Source: Oscillospiraceae bacterium (GTDB lineage Bacteria; Bacillota; Clostridia; Oscillospirales; Ruminococcaceae). Taken from it: DNA of 64,000 nt. Position 1 is the stretch's first letter; every line of letters starts with the position of its first letter. The translations under genes were made by a program, and so were the position numbers. The notes below the pieces were generated by a model. It did not search any database. It had not been told where the DNA came from and worked only from the letters and a program-made list of their open reading frames with translations. This document shows, in pieces, positions 8,490-17,189 of this stretch. The stretch spans positions 26,017 to 90,016 of the forward strand of contig JAFUNR010000008.1 in the NCBI GenBank assembly GCA_017472965.1, read 5' to 3'.

Positions 8490-9444
8490 GTTTTTTGCGG
8501 CTTCCTGCACGCAGGATGGCGGCGCATACCGGTTCCGTCTTTATGAAGATGGTGTGCTTGAATGTCTGCAGAAGATCCCGATGCCGTTCCCGATGTTTCT
8601 TGTACAGCAGGATGATCTTTTGTGGGCGGTGCTGCGTGCGCCGTTTGCAGGCTGCGATGAAAGCGGCTTTGCGGCATACGATATCAAAAGCGGCAGCCGG
8701 GCGACGGAGATTTCCACCACGAAAGGCGCGGTTGCCTGTCATATCGCCGTGGATGACAGTGATATCTATTGTGCCAATTATACCGGCGGCAGCGTATTCA
8801 AAGCGCCTGATTTGCTTGAAAAGCACGAAGGAAGCAGCGCTGACCCGGTCCGGCAGACAGCGCCGCATCCGCACTCGGCCTTTTTTTCGCCGGATAAGAA
8901 ATACCTGTTGAGCTGCGACCTCGGTCTTGATACGGTTTTCGTGTATGACCGGGGGCTGAAGCTGATCTCGACAGCGCAGGTACCTGCCGGAGCGGGGGTA
9001 CGCCACTTGGTGTTTTCAAAGGACGGCAGCTTTGTTTACTGTGTGAACGAAATGGGCGCAGGCATCAGTGTGTTTTCGTGGCGGCAGGGGCGGCTGCAGT
9101 ACATTGATACCGTATCCGTGCTGCCTGCCGGTTTTCAGAAAACAGGCTCGGGTGCAGCTATCAAGCTTTCAAAGGATGGAAGGCTTCTTTATGTGACGGA
9201 GCGGGCTTCCGGCAGTATTGTGACACTGGAAGCGGACGGCGCGCAGCTCAGGCTTCTGGGGCACACGGACTGCCGCGGTAAAGAACCGCGGGATTTTACT
9301 CTGCTTGCGGATGACCGGTTTGCTGTGTGCACCAATCAGTTCAGCGACGGGCTTTCGCTGTTTCAGATCTCCGGTTCGGGCATTCCGGTATGGATCGATA
9401 CCGTCGGGATGGAGGCTCCGCTCTGTGCTGTGGAGCTGCATTGA
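8467..9444 (+). CDS. Lactonase, seven-bladed beta-propeller (Pgl/YbhE type)
   Basis: This 325-residue protein matches the 6-phosphogluconolactonase (beta-propeller) family. The N-terminal SCTQDGG strand, the PHPHSAFFSPD block in the middle and repeated blades such as VFSKDGSFVYCVNE and LSKDGRLLYVTE (each about 45 residues apart) are visible. Such enzymes hydrolyse sugar lactones to acids in the cytoplasm. The ATG at 8467 overlaps the end of the RraA gene by 23 bases and gives the N-terminus expected for the family; no strong ribosome site is visible, which suggests translational coupling. It would complete an SDR (oxidation to lactone), lactonase, dehydratase, aldolase series. A strong terminator follows. 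Confidence 0.8.
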   Translation: MIHRPCCEFFAASCTQDGGAYRFRLYEDGVLECLQKIPMPFPMFLVQQDDLLWAVLRAPFAGCDESGFAAYDIKSGSRATEISTTKGAVACHIAVDDSDIYCANYTGGSVFKAPDLLEKHEGSSADPVRQTAPHPHSAFFSPDKKYLLSCDLGLDTVFVYDRGLKLISTAQVPAGAGVRHLVFSKDGSFVYCVNEMGAGISVFSWRQGRLQYIDTVSVLPAGFQKTGSGAAIKLSKDGRLLYVTERASGSIVTLEADGAQLRLLGHTDCRGKEPRDFTLLADDRFAVCTNQFSDGLSLFQISGSGIPVWIDTVGMEAPLCAVELH

Positions 9445-9469
9445 CCGATACAGAAAAAAGCTTTTGTGC

Positions 9470-9512
9470 AAAAAAGGTGTATGGACTGCCGCAGCGGTCC
9501 ATACACCTTTTT
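9470..9512. terminator. Bidirectional terminator between lactonase and LuxR-type genes
   Basis: A perfect stem of AAAAAGGTGTATGGAC with its complement around a 10-base loop. The A5 and T5 ends make it usable from both convergent genes. Confidence 0.9.
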
Positions 9513-9562
9513 AACTTTATTCCACCACTGATGGATATGCACGATCTGCTGCAGCGGCCGGT

Positions 9563-10657
9563 TCAGGAAAGCAGCTCGTTCAGTCTGCCGCAGCGGCGGA
9601 AGAGATCGATGTACAGCATCAGTTCATCCCGGGAATTGACGTTCAGCTTCTGATAAATGTTGGCGTTATGCTTGCGGACGGTGTGGATGCTGATAAAAGC
9701 TTTTTCTGCGGCCTCCTGCACGTCCAGTCCGTCGGCATAGTATTGAAGAATGTTTTTTTCAGAGGCAGTCAGCGTCTGGGCACTGCGGGCGAATTCGTCA
9801 AAAAGATCGGCGACATCCTTGGGTAGTGTCTGGCTGTCGTCGGGACCCGAATGCTGCAGCAGCTGCAGCTCGTAATCCTGCAGCATCAGATCCATAAGCA
9901 GCAGGAACATACCGGAGATGACATAAGAGATCGCCAGAAACTCGAAGCTCTCCCGGATCAGCTGCTCCACAAACCATACCAGAATGTTGAAAAAGACCAA
10001 TGAGAGCAGAACGGCTTCCTGTTTGTATGTGGTGAGCTGATGGTGTGCCGCGGAATAGACGATCGCCACGATCATAATACTGAAATAGGCGAAAAGATAC
10101 AGGGAATAAAGAAAATGGCAGGGACCGTAAACCTTCAAAAGGCGCGTCAGACCGTCCGTTGTGTCAATGGAGACCTCGGAATAATAAAGCGGAAGAATAC
10201 CGCCGCTTGCAGCCAGCAGAAAGGCCAGTGTGCTCACGCCAACAAGCACCCAGCCGAGTGCTTTGGGATACCGGATGTTACATACCTCGGCGATGATCGC
10301 CAGCATGATCAGCGGCATATAGGCAGCGCCAAGATAGGCCAGACGGTTGGCAAAAAGGGCGCTTTCCACCGTCTGTGCCACAGAAAGTGTAAAATAGCCG
10401 GTATTGCTCAAAAGAATAGCGGCGTAGAGAAATATATACCACATCTTTTTCTTCTTGACGAAAAGAAGATAGCTGAGCAGCAAAAGCAGCGCCAGCGCGG
10501 CAAAAATGCCGTACAGCACCGGTATGTTCAGCGTGAGCGAATCGTTCTGACGGTATATTGTAGGGATCAGGGCGATAAAAAGCAGCAGTGTTACGCAAAG
10601 CGCGGTCAGTGCGCTGCGCCGTATGGCCCGAAGATAGCCCGTGTTGTATCTGGTCAT
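9563..10657 (-). CDS. Membrane-embedded LuxR-type transcriptional regulator
   Basis: This 364-residue protein has about seven or eight hydrophobic segments in residues 15-265, like the 7TM sensor region found in some histidine kinases. A C-terminal LuxR/GerE helix-turn-helix follows (LTASEKNILQYYADG, then AFISIHTVRKHNANIYQKL, near 295-350). It is therefore a one-component sensor that binds DNA while in the membrane. The ATG has AAGGATGG 6 bases upstream and a near-consensus promoter. It is divergent from the lipoprotein/nucleotidase operon at 10937; the shared intergenic region holds one copy of a 55-bp box that recurs before 14823. It is a good candidate regulator of the large envelope module to its right (inference). 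Confidence 0.85.
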   Translation of the reverse strand: MTRYNTGYLRAIRRSALTALCVTLLLFIALIPTIYRQNDSLTLNIPVLYGIFAALALLLLLSYLLFVKKKKMWYIFLYAAILLSNTGYFTLSVAQTVESALFANRLAYLGAAYMPLIMLAIIAEVCNIRYPKALGWVLVGVSTLAFLLAASGGILPLYYSEVSIDTTDGLTRLLKVYGPCHFLYSLYLFAYFSIMIVAIVYSAAHHQLTTYKQEAVLLSLVFFNILVWFVEQLIRESFEFLAISYVISGMFLLLMDLMLQDYELQLLQHSGPDDSQTLPKDVADLFDEFARSAQTLTASEKNILQYYADGLDVQEAAEKAFISIHTVRKHNANIYQKLNVNSRDELMLYIDLFRRCGRLNELLS

Positions 10658-10707
10658 ATTTCACCATCCTTTTTTGCACAGGGGGAACCGGATGTTTATT
10701 TACTATT

Positions 10708-10736
10708 ATTTTATTGCTTTTTTGTGATTCTGTCAA
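10708..10736 (-). promoter_or_regulatory. Promoter of the LuxR-type gene
   Basis: Read on the minus strand: perfect TTGACA, a 17-bp spacer and TAAAAT, about 50 bases before the start codon. Confidence 0.8.
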
Positions 10737-10810
10737 ATCTTTCTCTTGAAAAATGCGGTCAGAACTTGAAAAAACAGACAAAAAACGGTGTGTGGTTTTG
10801 GGAAAAGCAT

Positions 10811-10865
10811 ACTAATCAAATTGAGTATTTTTGAAATAATGCGCCGGAATACATAACAGAATAAT
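10811..10865 (+). promoter_or_regulatory. 55-bp conserved upstream box, copy 1
   Basis: This stretch matches 14714-14768 at 42 of 55 positions, far more than neighbouring intergenic DNA. The best-kept parts are ACTAAT, AAATTGAGTATTT and AATACATAA. It holds an inverted repeat, GTATTTT and GGAATAC, with arms 21 bp apart start to start (imperfect here, perfect in copy 2). It lies 70 bases before the lipoprotein gene. It could be an operator or a promoter for an alternative sigma factor; no standard -35/-10 pair with 16-18 bp spacing fits. Confidence 0.6.
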
Positions 10866-10936
10866 AGAAAAGAAAGAAGCTTACGGTTTATTGTATAAGT
10901 AAAGAACATCCGGCTGCAGAAAAGGGGGAGCACAAA

Positions 10937-12544
10937 ATGAAAAAAATACTTGCAATGCTGCTTGTGGTAATGATGCTGTTTTCGCTGACCGGCTGCGGAC
11001 TTTCTGCGGCACAGCAGATCCTGGATGAGCTGCTGCCGGAAAGCGGCGCAGATGTCCCGCCGTCCGACACGGAGGATACAGAGAGCGAAGGTACGCCCGG
11101 TGAGGAAGATCTTTTGGCGGCGGAGATCGCCCTGAAGCCGCTGCCGCTGTACTGTGCCCCGCGTGAGGGCGGGGAGTATAACGATGAAGGTCTGTCCCTT
11201 TCGTACCGCTGGGAGGAAATAGCCCTGCGCGAAACCGCAGAGCTGCCGCTGCCGGAGCTGCGGGAGGCGCTGCAAAAGCTGAGCGCCGAAAGAAAGGCGC
11301 AGGCTTTGCAGAACGCAGAGGATCTTGCAGCCACAGCGCAGGCCGATGCGGAAAACGGCGGCTATGCTCCTGCCTATGCATACGAGGATGACATGACAGT
11401 GCGCCGTGCGGATTCGCTTTTGATCAGTCTGCTGTTCTGCAGCCGGTACAATGCGGGCGGTGCACATCCGGCCAGATGGTACGAAGGGATCACGCTGGAT
11501 GCGCGTACCGGCGCTGTCCTGACGATACAGGATGTTTTCGCCGATACGGATATTCTGGCGCAGGCCATCTGGGATGAGGTAGAGGCCCTGTTCCCGGACG
11601 GCGGTCTGTATGAAGGGATGAATGCGGAAAAGCTCGGCCGCATGGTGGAGGAAAATTCTCTGCCGTGGGTGCTGGATCCCGCCGGACTGACCGTTGTGTT
11701 TTCGGAGTACATGATCGCGCCCTATGCTGCGGGAATTTCCTGTGTGACAATTCCCTACAGCTGGTATCCGGAACAGTTTGACGTGCGCTGCACACAGCTG
11801 CCGGAAGCATACGCGGTGGAGCTTGATCCTTTGAGCGACGTGCCGGTTTTCTTTGATGTTGTGCCGGAGGACGGCTATGTTGACAGCGTGAGCGCATGGA
11901 ATGTGATGCAGGACGAGTGGTATTCCGAACAGGTAACGGTGGGCATCAACGGTTCGGAAGCGGTGCTTTACGATGGGCTCTCCGGTGCACAGAGCGCGTA
12001 TCTGCTCCGGATGAAAAACGGGATGAGCGCTGTGTATCTGTTTGTCTCCGACGGGCCGGGTACCGATCTGCATATCGGCCTGCTGGATGCCGGTGGGATC
12101 TGCAGTCAGACCCTCGTCCCCGATGCCGGTCTGCCGTCCTTATATATGCAGGAGGGCGGTCTGTATCTTGAGCTGCTGACCGATCCGGAAAATTTCCGGC
12201 TTTCGTTCTTTGTGGAAATGCTCAGCAGTATGCAGGGGATCCGTGTGTACAAAACGCAGCCGGATGCATCGCCGTATACCGCACAGCAGGACTACCTGCT
12301 GGAAAACGATTTTGAACTGACACTGCTGCGCCCCATGACCTTTGCTCTTTCAGAGGGCGGCGAAAAGGAATTTGCCGCAGGGACACAGCTAACATTCCTT
12401 GCCACTGACGGCAGTACCTGGGTGGATATGTGCACCGGAACAGGCGAAGAGGTGCGTATCTATGTGGACAAAAGCGATTGGCCGGACCGCGTGAACGGTA
12501 TGGATGTGTTTGATTGCTTCGACGGCATGATGTATGCGGGATAA
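10937..12544 (+). CDS. Lipoprotein with RsiV-like DUF3298 domain
   Basis: This 535-residue protein starts with a lipoprotein signal (lipobox LTGC, Cys20) and an acidic, Ser/Pro/Glu-rich linker to about residue 60. Residues 75-290 fit the DUF4163/DUF3298 pair found in RsiV-type anti-sigma factors and other surface proteins (Gly-Gly-Ala-His-Pro and LDARTGAVLTIQDVF segments, then LTVVFSEYMIAPYA). The last 240 residues are unrecognised but contain a segment resembling an SH3-like or SH3b strand pattern (DGSTWVDMCTGTGEEVRIYVD). It is anchored outside the cell membrane. AGGGGGAG precedes the ATG. It is the first gene after box copy 1 and is followed by a nucleotidase-family gene. Ligand sensing is possible; no sigma factor gene is adjacent. 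Confidence 0.75.
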   Translation: MKKILAMLLVVMMLFSLTGCGLSAAQQILDELLPESGADVPPSDTEDTESEGTPGEEDLLAAEIALKPLPLYCAPREGGEYNDEGLSLSYRWEEIALRETAELPLPELREALQKLSAERKAQALQNAEDLAATAQADAENGGYAPAYAYEDDMTVRRADSLLISLLFCSRYNAGGAHPARWYEGITLDARTGAVLTIQDVFADTDILAQAIWDEVEALFPDGGLYEGMNAEKLGRMVEENSLPWVLDPAGLTVVFSEYMIAPYAAGISCVTIPYSWYPEQFDVRCTQLPEAYAVELDPLSDVPVFFDVVPEDGYVDSVSAWNVMQDEWYSEQVTVGINGSEAVLYDGLSGAQSAYLLRMKNGMSAVYLFVSDGPGTDLHIGLLDAGGICSQTLVPDAGLPSLYMQEGGLYLELLTDPENFRLSFFVEMLSSMQGIRVYKTQPDASPYTAQQDYLLENDFELTLLRPMTFALSEGGEKEFAAGTQLTFLATDGSTWVDMCTGTGEEVRIYVDKSDWPDRVNGMDVFDCFDGMMYAG

Positions 12545-12601
12545 AAGAGTACAGATCCCTTTTGGTGAAATATTTGCGCTGTAAAAGTGAGGTGAAGCTG
12601 T

Positions 12602-14089
12602 ATGGGTGAAAAGAAAAAACTGACCATCCTGCATTCCAACGATCTGCACGGCGACTTTCTGGCGGAGGATACGGGCGGCACTCTGCTGGGTGGGGTATCC
12701 ATGCTCTCCGGCTACATCCAGAAAGTGCGTAAGGAAGAAGAGAATGTGCTGTATGCCGTTGCCGGCGATATGTTCCGCGGCTCGGTGATCGACAGTGAAT
12801 ACAAAGGTGTTTCCACCATTGACATTATGAATATGCTGGCGCCGGATGTGGTGACACTGGGCAATCACGAGGTGGATTACGGTGTGGCTCACCTGCTTTT
12901 TCTGGAAAAATGCGCCCGCTTTCCCATCATCAATGCCAATATGTATATTGCTACAAACCGCAGGCGGTTGTTCCGTTCCCACATCGTCCTGAAGAAAGGC
13001 GGGATGCGGATCCTTTTCATCGGTGTGCTGACACAGAAGGTGCTTTCTGCCACAAAGCAGGATCCGCTGATCGGCAGCTTTGTGGATGTGCACGAGGCCG
13101 CCGCCGAGGTGGGGCGTATCTGCAACACCTATCGTACCGAGGATATCGATCTGACGGTGCTGCTGACTCACATCGGTTTCGATGCGGATAAAGAGCTGGC
13201 CCGGGCGCTGGATCCCCGCTGGGGCGTGGATCTGATCATCGGCGGTCACAGCCATACATTACTGGATGCCCCCTGTACGGTGAATGGCATTCCGATCGTG
13301 CAGGCATCCTGCGGCACCGACTGGATCGGCCGGTTCGATATCACGGTGGACACCGATGCCAATTCCATCGAGAGCTATGCATGGAAGCTGATCCCCGTGT
13401 CGGCAGAAAGCTGTCCCCGGGATCCGGCGCTGGAAGAGGTGGTCGCCGGCTACAAGGCGAAAACCGATTCCAAATACGAACGCTTCGTCACGCGGCTGGC
13501 GGACCGGTACACACACCCCGTCCGCAACCGGGAAACGCAGCTGGGCAAGCTGCTGGCGGATGCGCTGAAGGATGCGCTGGGCGTGGATATCGTGCTGCTC
13601 GGTTCCGGCAGTATCCGCGGCGAGGCACTGGGCCCTGTCGTGCGTTATCGGGATCTGGCGGAGGTCTATCCGTACAATGATGAATTCTACCGCATTGAGA
13701 TCAGCGGCGAGCAGCTGTACCGTATGGTTCGGTTCATGCTGCGGGAGGAAGGCGGCCTTGGCGGTTTTTCCAGCTTTTATCAGTTCTCGCGCGGTTTGCG
13801 GGCGGAATATGATATGGCGCAAAAGAGGCTGGTGAGCCTATCCTTCAACGGCTATGAGGTGCAGGCGCACGACCGGTTCACAATGGGGCTGCAGGCTTAC
13901 CATATGAATAATATAAAGAAGGTGCTGGATATTTCACCTGAGGAGATCTTACAGCCGCGCAGGCCAAAGGTGCTGTGCACCCGAAGCGGCGATGTGCTGG
14001 AGGAATACCTCGGTGCGCAGAAGCTGCTGCGGGTCTCGGATGAAAACCGTATCGTTCTGACCGGTGAAGCGGCGGAGGTGACCGTATGA
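12602..14089 (+). CDS. 5'-nucleotidase/UshA-family metallophosphatase, paralogue 1
   Basis: This 495-residue two-domain protein has an N-terminal calcineurin-like metallophosphatase domain with HSNDLHGDF (metal ligands Asp and His), GDMF, GNHEVDYG and GGHSH. A C-terminal 5'-nucleotidase substrate-binding domain has GSGSIRG and YPYNDEFYR. The family hydrolyses nucleotides or related phosphoesters with two metal ions. UshA-type enzymes are normally exported, but this one starts directly with MGEKKKLTILHSND and has no signal peptide, so it should act in the cytoplasm. The ATG follows GAGGTGA. It is closely related to the two tandem paralogues at 18429 and 19926. Substrate unknown. Confidence 0.85.
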   Translation: MGEKKKLTILHSNDLHGDFLAEDTGGTLLGGVSMLSGYIQKVRKEEENVLYAVAGDMFRGSVIDSEYKGVSTIDIMNMLAPDVVTLGNHEVDYGVAHLLFLEKCARFPIINANMYIATNRRRLFRSHIVLKKGGMRILFIGVLTQKVLSATKQDPLIGSFVDVHEAAAEVGRICNTYRTEDIDLTVLLTHIGFDADKELARALDPRWGVDLIIGGHSHTLLDAPCTVNGIPIVQASCGTDWIGRFDITVDTDANSIESYAWKLIPVSAESCPRDPALEEVVAGYKAKTDSKYERFVTRLADRYTHPVRNRETQLGKLLADALKDALGVDIVLLGSGSIRGEALGPVVRYRDLAEVYPYNDEFYRIEISGEQLYRMVRFMLREEGGLGGFSSFYQFSRGLRAEYDMAQKRLVSLSFNGYEVQAHDRFTMGLQAYHMNNIKKVLDISPEEILQPRRPKVLCTRSGDVLEEYLGAQKLLRVSDENRIVLTGEAAEVTV

Positions 14090-14589
14090 AAAGAAAAACA
14101 TTTCTGGTGCTTGCAGCATCGGCTTTTCTGCTTGTATGCGGCGGGGCAGCGCTGCGGAATCGCTGGCAGCATGACGGGCAGGTGTATGGAGATCTGCCGG
14201 CAGAGCCGGATGTGATGCTGGTGGATTTTTACCGTTCTGCCGATGCGGAAGAAGGCGGCTATTATGAGCTGGTGCTGTATACCACCGAAGACCCGAAGCT
14301 GCTGCGGCTGACGGAGTATGTCAAAGCGCACAGGGGCGCTGTGGAACAAAGCAAAGACCATACGGTTTCCGCTGCCGTACTGGAGCAGTGTATGGCGGTT
14401 ATCCGGAAGAACGGTCTGGAGCGATGGGCGAAGCTTCCGGACGGTGTCTGCGAGGAAGGAACAAAGCTGGTGTGCCGCTTCCGCAGCAGTGACGGAACTT
14501 ACTGCCGCGCCGCCAACGATTGCATGCCGGCAAACGGCAGAGTGGTGCTGGAGGAGATCGGCAGTCTGCTGCAGCAATGCTTGCCGTAA
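14086..14589 (+). CDS. Small membrane-anchored protein, function unknown
   Basis: This 167-residue protein begins with a basic then hydrophobic segment (residues 5-24) that could be a signal anchor; the LLVC at its end is a poor lipobox. The remaining acidic/mixed domain includes five Cys (two spaced in CEEGTKLVCRF) but no recognised motif. The gene overlaps the preceding nucleotidase gene by four bases (ATGA) and is therefore translationally coupled to it. A terminator follows 15 bases after the stop, closing the first transcription unit of the module. Confidence 0.65.
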   Translation: MKRKTFLVLAASAFLLVCGGAALRNRWQHDGQVYGDLPAEPDVMLVDFYRSADAEEGGYYELVLYTTEDPKLLRLTEYVKAHRGAVEQSKDHTVSAAVLEQCMAVIRKNGLERWAKLPDGVCEEGTKLVCRFRSSDGTYCRAANDCMPANGRVVLEEIGSLLQQCLP

Positions 14590-14603
14590 AAGCTGCCCGC
14601 ATA

Positions 14604-14650
14604 AAAAGACGGACCTGTCGTATGTGAAAAACACACGGCGGGTCCGTTTT
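14604..14650 (+). terminator. Terminator closing the first module operon
   Basis: A long stem beginning ACGGACC and ending GGTCCGT, with inner G-U and C-G pairs and an A-rich loop, is followed by TTTT. Confidence 0.7.
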
Positions 14651-14713
14651 GCTTTGATAGGATTCTGTTTGGCAAATCGGCCAAACGAAGAAGTGAAAAG
14701 TTGTGGCAGTTGC

Positions 14714-14768
14714 ACTAATTAAATTGAGTATTTCGAAAAATATTGGCTGAAATACATAATGGAGTAAT
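14714..14768 (+). promoter_or_regulatory. 55-bp conserved upstream box, copy 2
   Basis: Matches the element at 10811-10865 at 42 of 55 positions. Here the inverted repeat GTATTTC (14728-14734) and GAAATAC (14749-14755) is perfect, with 14 bp between the arms. It lies 55 bases before the start of the second, long transcription unit. Confidence 0.6.
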
Positions 14769-14822
14769 TCTCTGCAGGGGGATCTGCCTGTTATTCTTGT
14801 GATAAGAAAGGAGGCCGGATAT

Positions 14823-15194
14823 ATGAAGCAGATTCTGAGTAATTCCATAAGAGAAGATTCAGATGCGGACGGTTTTTTGTTTTCTTTGAACTGCACCGAA
14901 TGCGGAAAGAACTGGCACAGCACGCCCATTCATTTCTCCAAGGCGGGGATCGAGCCGAAAAGTGAATTCAAGGAAACGATCTACCGCACCTTGTACAGGC
15001 GCGAACAGCAGCGTGCACGGGAACAGGCGGTCGCAGAGGCTGCGCATTATTTCAACCGCTGCCCTCTGTGCGGCAGACTGATTTGCAATGACTGCTTTCT
15101 GGTCTGTGATGATCTGGATATGTGCCGCAGCTGTGCAGAAGAACTGCATGAAACAGGAGAGCCGGCCTCATTTGCCGGTTGGGCAAGGGATTGA
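14823..15194 (+). CDS. Small zinc-knuckle protein, function unknown
   Basis: This 123-residue cytoplasmic protein has four CxxC pairs: CTEC near residue 24, then CPLC, CNDC and CRSC in the C-terminal half, all spaced for zinc binding. The central HSTPIHFSKAGIEPKSE and YRTLYRREQQ stretches look conserved and helical. The ATG at 14823 is preceded by AAAGGAGG at the right distance, so an earlier in-frame ATG is not used. It opens the long operon that follows box copy 2 and is immediately upstream of the YdjG-like gene. No catalytic motif is visible; a binding or adaptor role is plausible. Confidence 0.75.
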   Translation: MKQILSNSIREDSDADGFLFSLNCTECGKNWHSTPIHFSKAGIEPKSEFKETIYRTLYRREQQRAREQAVAEAAHYFNRCPLCGRLICNDCFLVCDDLDMCRSCAEELHETGEPASFAGWARD

Positions 15195-15245
15195 ACAGGC
15201 GAATCAAATGATGAAGCATAAAATAATTTAAGGAGGCGGTGTCTT

Positions 15246-16352
15246 ATGGCAACAGGCGCGACCAACTACCAGTGTCCGGCGTGTACTGCTCCGCTGCATT
15301 TTTCGGCGGCAAGCGGCAAGCTGGAATGTGACTATTGCGGCGGTATTTACGAAGTAGAACAGATCGAACAGATGTATGCGGCAAAAGATGCTGCTGCAGC
15401 TGCCGCACAGGAAACCATTGACAGGAAAAAGGCGGAACAGGCTGCTGAGATGCAGGCCATGGGGCTTGAATGGAGCGGCGAAGAAAGCGCGGGGATGAAA
15501 ACGTACAGCTGTCCTTCCTGTCGGGCCGAGCTGATCTGCGATGCCACCACAGCGGCGACCAGCTGCCCCTACTGCGGCAACAATACCATTATTCCCGGGC
15601 AGTTTTCCGGCGGCCTGAGGCCGGATCTCGTCATTCCGTTCAAGCTGGATAAAGAGGCGGCAAAAACGGCGCTGAAGAACTTTTATAAGGGAAAGAAATT
15701 CCTGCCCGGAGCATTTACCAAACAGAATCATATCGAGGAAATCAAAGGCGTCTATGTGCCGTTCTGGCTGTGCGACTGCACAGTGGAGGGTACTGCCCGC
15801 TATGCTGCCGAGCGAAGCCTCACCTACGATGTGGGAGATGAGCGTATCACCGAAACGGATCATTTCGAGGTGCTGCGCGAGGGCTGGCTGAAAATGGAGA
15901 AGATCCCGGCGGATGCTTCTACAAAAATGCCGGATGAATATATGGATGCCATCGAGCCCTACGATTATGCGGAACTGAAAGAGTTTTCTCCGGCCTATCT
16001 GCCCGGGTTTCTGGCAGATAAGTACGATGTGCCGCAGCAGGAGAGTATGACCCGTATCGAAGCGCGTGCCAAAACCAGCATCGGCAATGCATTTTATGGC
16101 TCAGCCTCAGGCTTTGATTCCATTGCGCCGGAGGAGGAGGATTACCGCCTGACCGACCCTGTTATGCGGTATGCACTGCTGCCGGTTTGGCTGCTCAGTA
16201 CCCGCTGGAACAAGAAAAGCTATCTCTTTGCCATGAATGGCCAGACCGGAAAGCTGGTGGGCGATCTGCCTGTCAGCAAGGGCAAATACTGGGCATGGTT
16301 TGCAGGGATCGCCGCATCGGTGACAGCATTGCTGCTGCTTGTGCTGCTTTGA
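15246..16352 (+). CDS. YdjG-like double zinc-ribbon membrane protein
   Basis: This 368-residue protein has two zinc ribbons (Cys10/13 with 28/31, and a second set near residues 89-111), an Ala-rich charged helix between them, a conserved domain with VYVPFWLCDC, and a single C-terminal membrane segment (about 350-367). This architecture matches Bacillus subtilis YdjG, which with YdjH and YdjI forms a membrane complex tied to envelope stress and to the PspA homologue YdjF. It starts with AAGGAGG 8 bases upstream. YdjH- and YdjI-like genes lie in the same operon; no PspA homologue is seen in the window. Confidence 0.8.
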   Translation: MATGATNYQCPACTAPLHFSAASGKLECDYCGGIYEVEQIEQMYAAKDAAAAAAQETIDRKKAEQAAEMQAMGLEWSGEESAGMKTYSCPSCRAELICDATTAATSCPYCGNNTIIPGQFSGGLRPDLVIPFKLDKEAAKTALKNFYKGKKFLPGAFTKQNHIEEIKGVYVPFWLCDCTVEGTARYAAERSLTYDVGDERITETDHFEVLREGWLKMEKIPADASTKMPDEYMDAIEPYDYAELKEFSPAYLPGFLADKYDVPQQESMTRIEARAKTSIGNAFYGSASGFDSIAPEEEDYRLTDPVMRYALLPVWLLSTRWNKKSYLFAMNGQTGKLVGDLPVSKGKYWAWFAGIAASVTALLLLVLL

Positions 16353-16371
16353 TGCAAAGGAGGCGACGGAT

Positions 16372-17166
16372 ATGAATAAAAGAGTATTTGCATTTCTGAC
16401 AGCACTCATTTTGCTGCTTGCGCTTTGCGTTCCTGTTTTTGCCGCACCGGAGGATGCAGCATTCAATGCAATGGTGCTGGATACTGCCGAGGTGCTTCCC
16501 GCGCAGCAGGAGGAGGAATTGAATCAGCGGGCATGGAATCTGACCGAGAGGTACGGCTGTGCCGTGTACATGATCACCGTTCCCGGTCTGGAGGGCATGG
16601 AAGCATGGGAATTCAGCGAATATCTGTTTGACGGTTTCGGTCTGGGATACGGCGAGGAAAACAGCTGCATTATTCTGCTGCTCTCCATGGAGTACCGTGA
16701 TTATGATATCATGGCCCACGGCTACGGCAACACCGCATTTACCGATTACGGTAAAGAGGTCATGGCGGAACGTTTCCTGCCGGATTTCGGCGACGATGAC
16801 TGGTACGGCGGCTTTGAGGAATATCTGGATTGCTGCGAGGAGTTCCTGCAGCTGGCAGAAGAGGGGACACCCTTTGATGTGGACAGCGAGGATCATACCG
16901 GCGGTGCGGTACTCATCAGCGTGGCGGTCGGTCTGCTTGCCGCATTTATCACCTGTGCGGTATTCAAGGGACAGATGAAAACGGCGCGTATCCAGCAAAG
17001 AGCCGATACTTACATTTCGCCCGAAGGCCTGATCCTGACCGGCCAGGCAGAGAATTTCCTGTACAAATCCCGCAGCGTGCGGCATATCGAACAGGATGAC
17101 GACAGTGACCGCGGCGGCACTACCGTCAACCGGCACGGCTCTTCGCACAGCAGCGGAAAGTTCTGA
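16372..17166 (+). CDS. YdjH-like TPM-domain protein
   Basis: This 264-residue protein has a signal peptide (residues 1-24, ending VFAAPE), a TPM domain (about 36-150, with VLPAQQEEELNQRA, a YGCAVYMITV strand and a GYGNTAF segment), a membrane segment near 180-200, and a cytoplasmic tail ending in Ser-His-Ser-Ser-Gly-Lys-Phe. TPM proteins (YgcG, YdjH, plant TLP18.3) are membrane-anchored with the domain outside. AAAGGAGG lies 8 bases before ATG 16372. Together with the YdjG-like gene just upstream it rebuilds the YdjG-YdjH pair. Confidence 0.82.
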   Translation: MNKRVFAFLTALILLLALCVPVFAAPEDAAFNAMVLDTAEVLPAQQEEELNQRAWNLTERYGCAVYMITVPGLEGMEAWEFSEYLFDGFGLGYGEENSCIILLLSMEYRDYDIMAHGYGNTAFTDYGKEVMAERFLPDFGDDDWYGGFEEYLDCCEEFLQLAEEGTPFDVDSEDHTGGAVLISVAVGLLAAFITCAVFKGQMKTARIQQRADTYISPEGLILTGQAENFLYKSRSVRHIEQDDDSDRGGTTVNRHGSSHSSGKF

Positions 17167-17189
17167 TGTGTGCCGAAGGAGGATGGATG

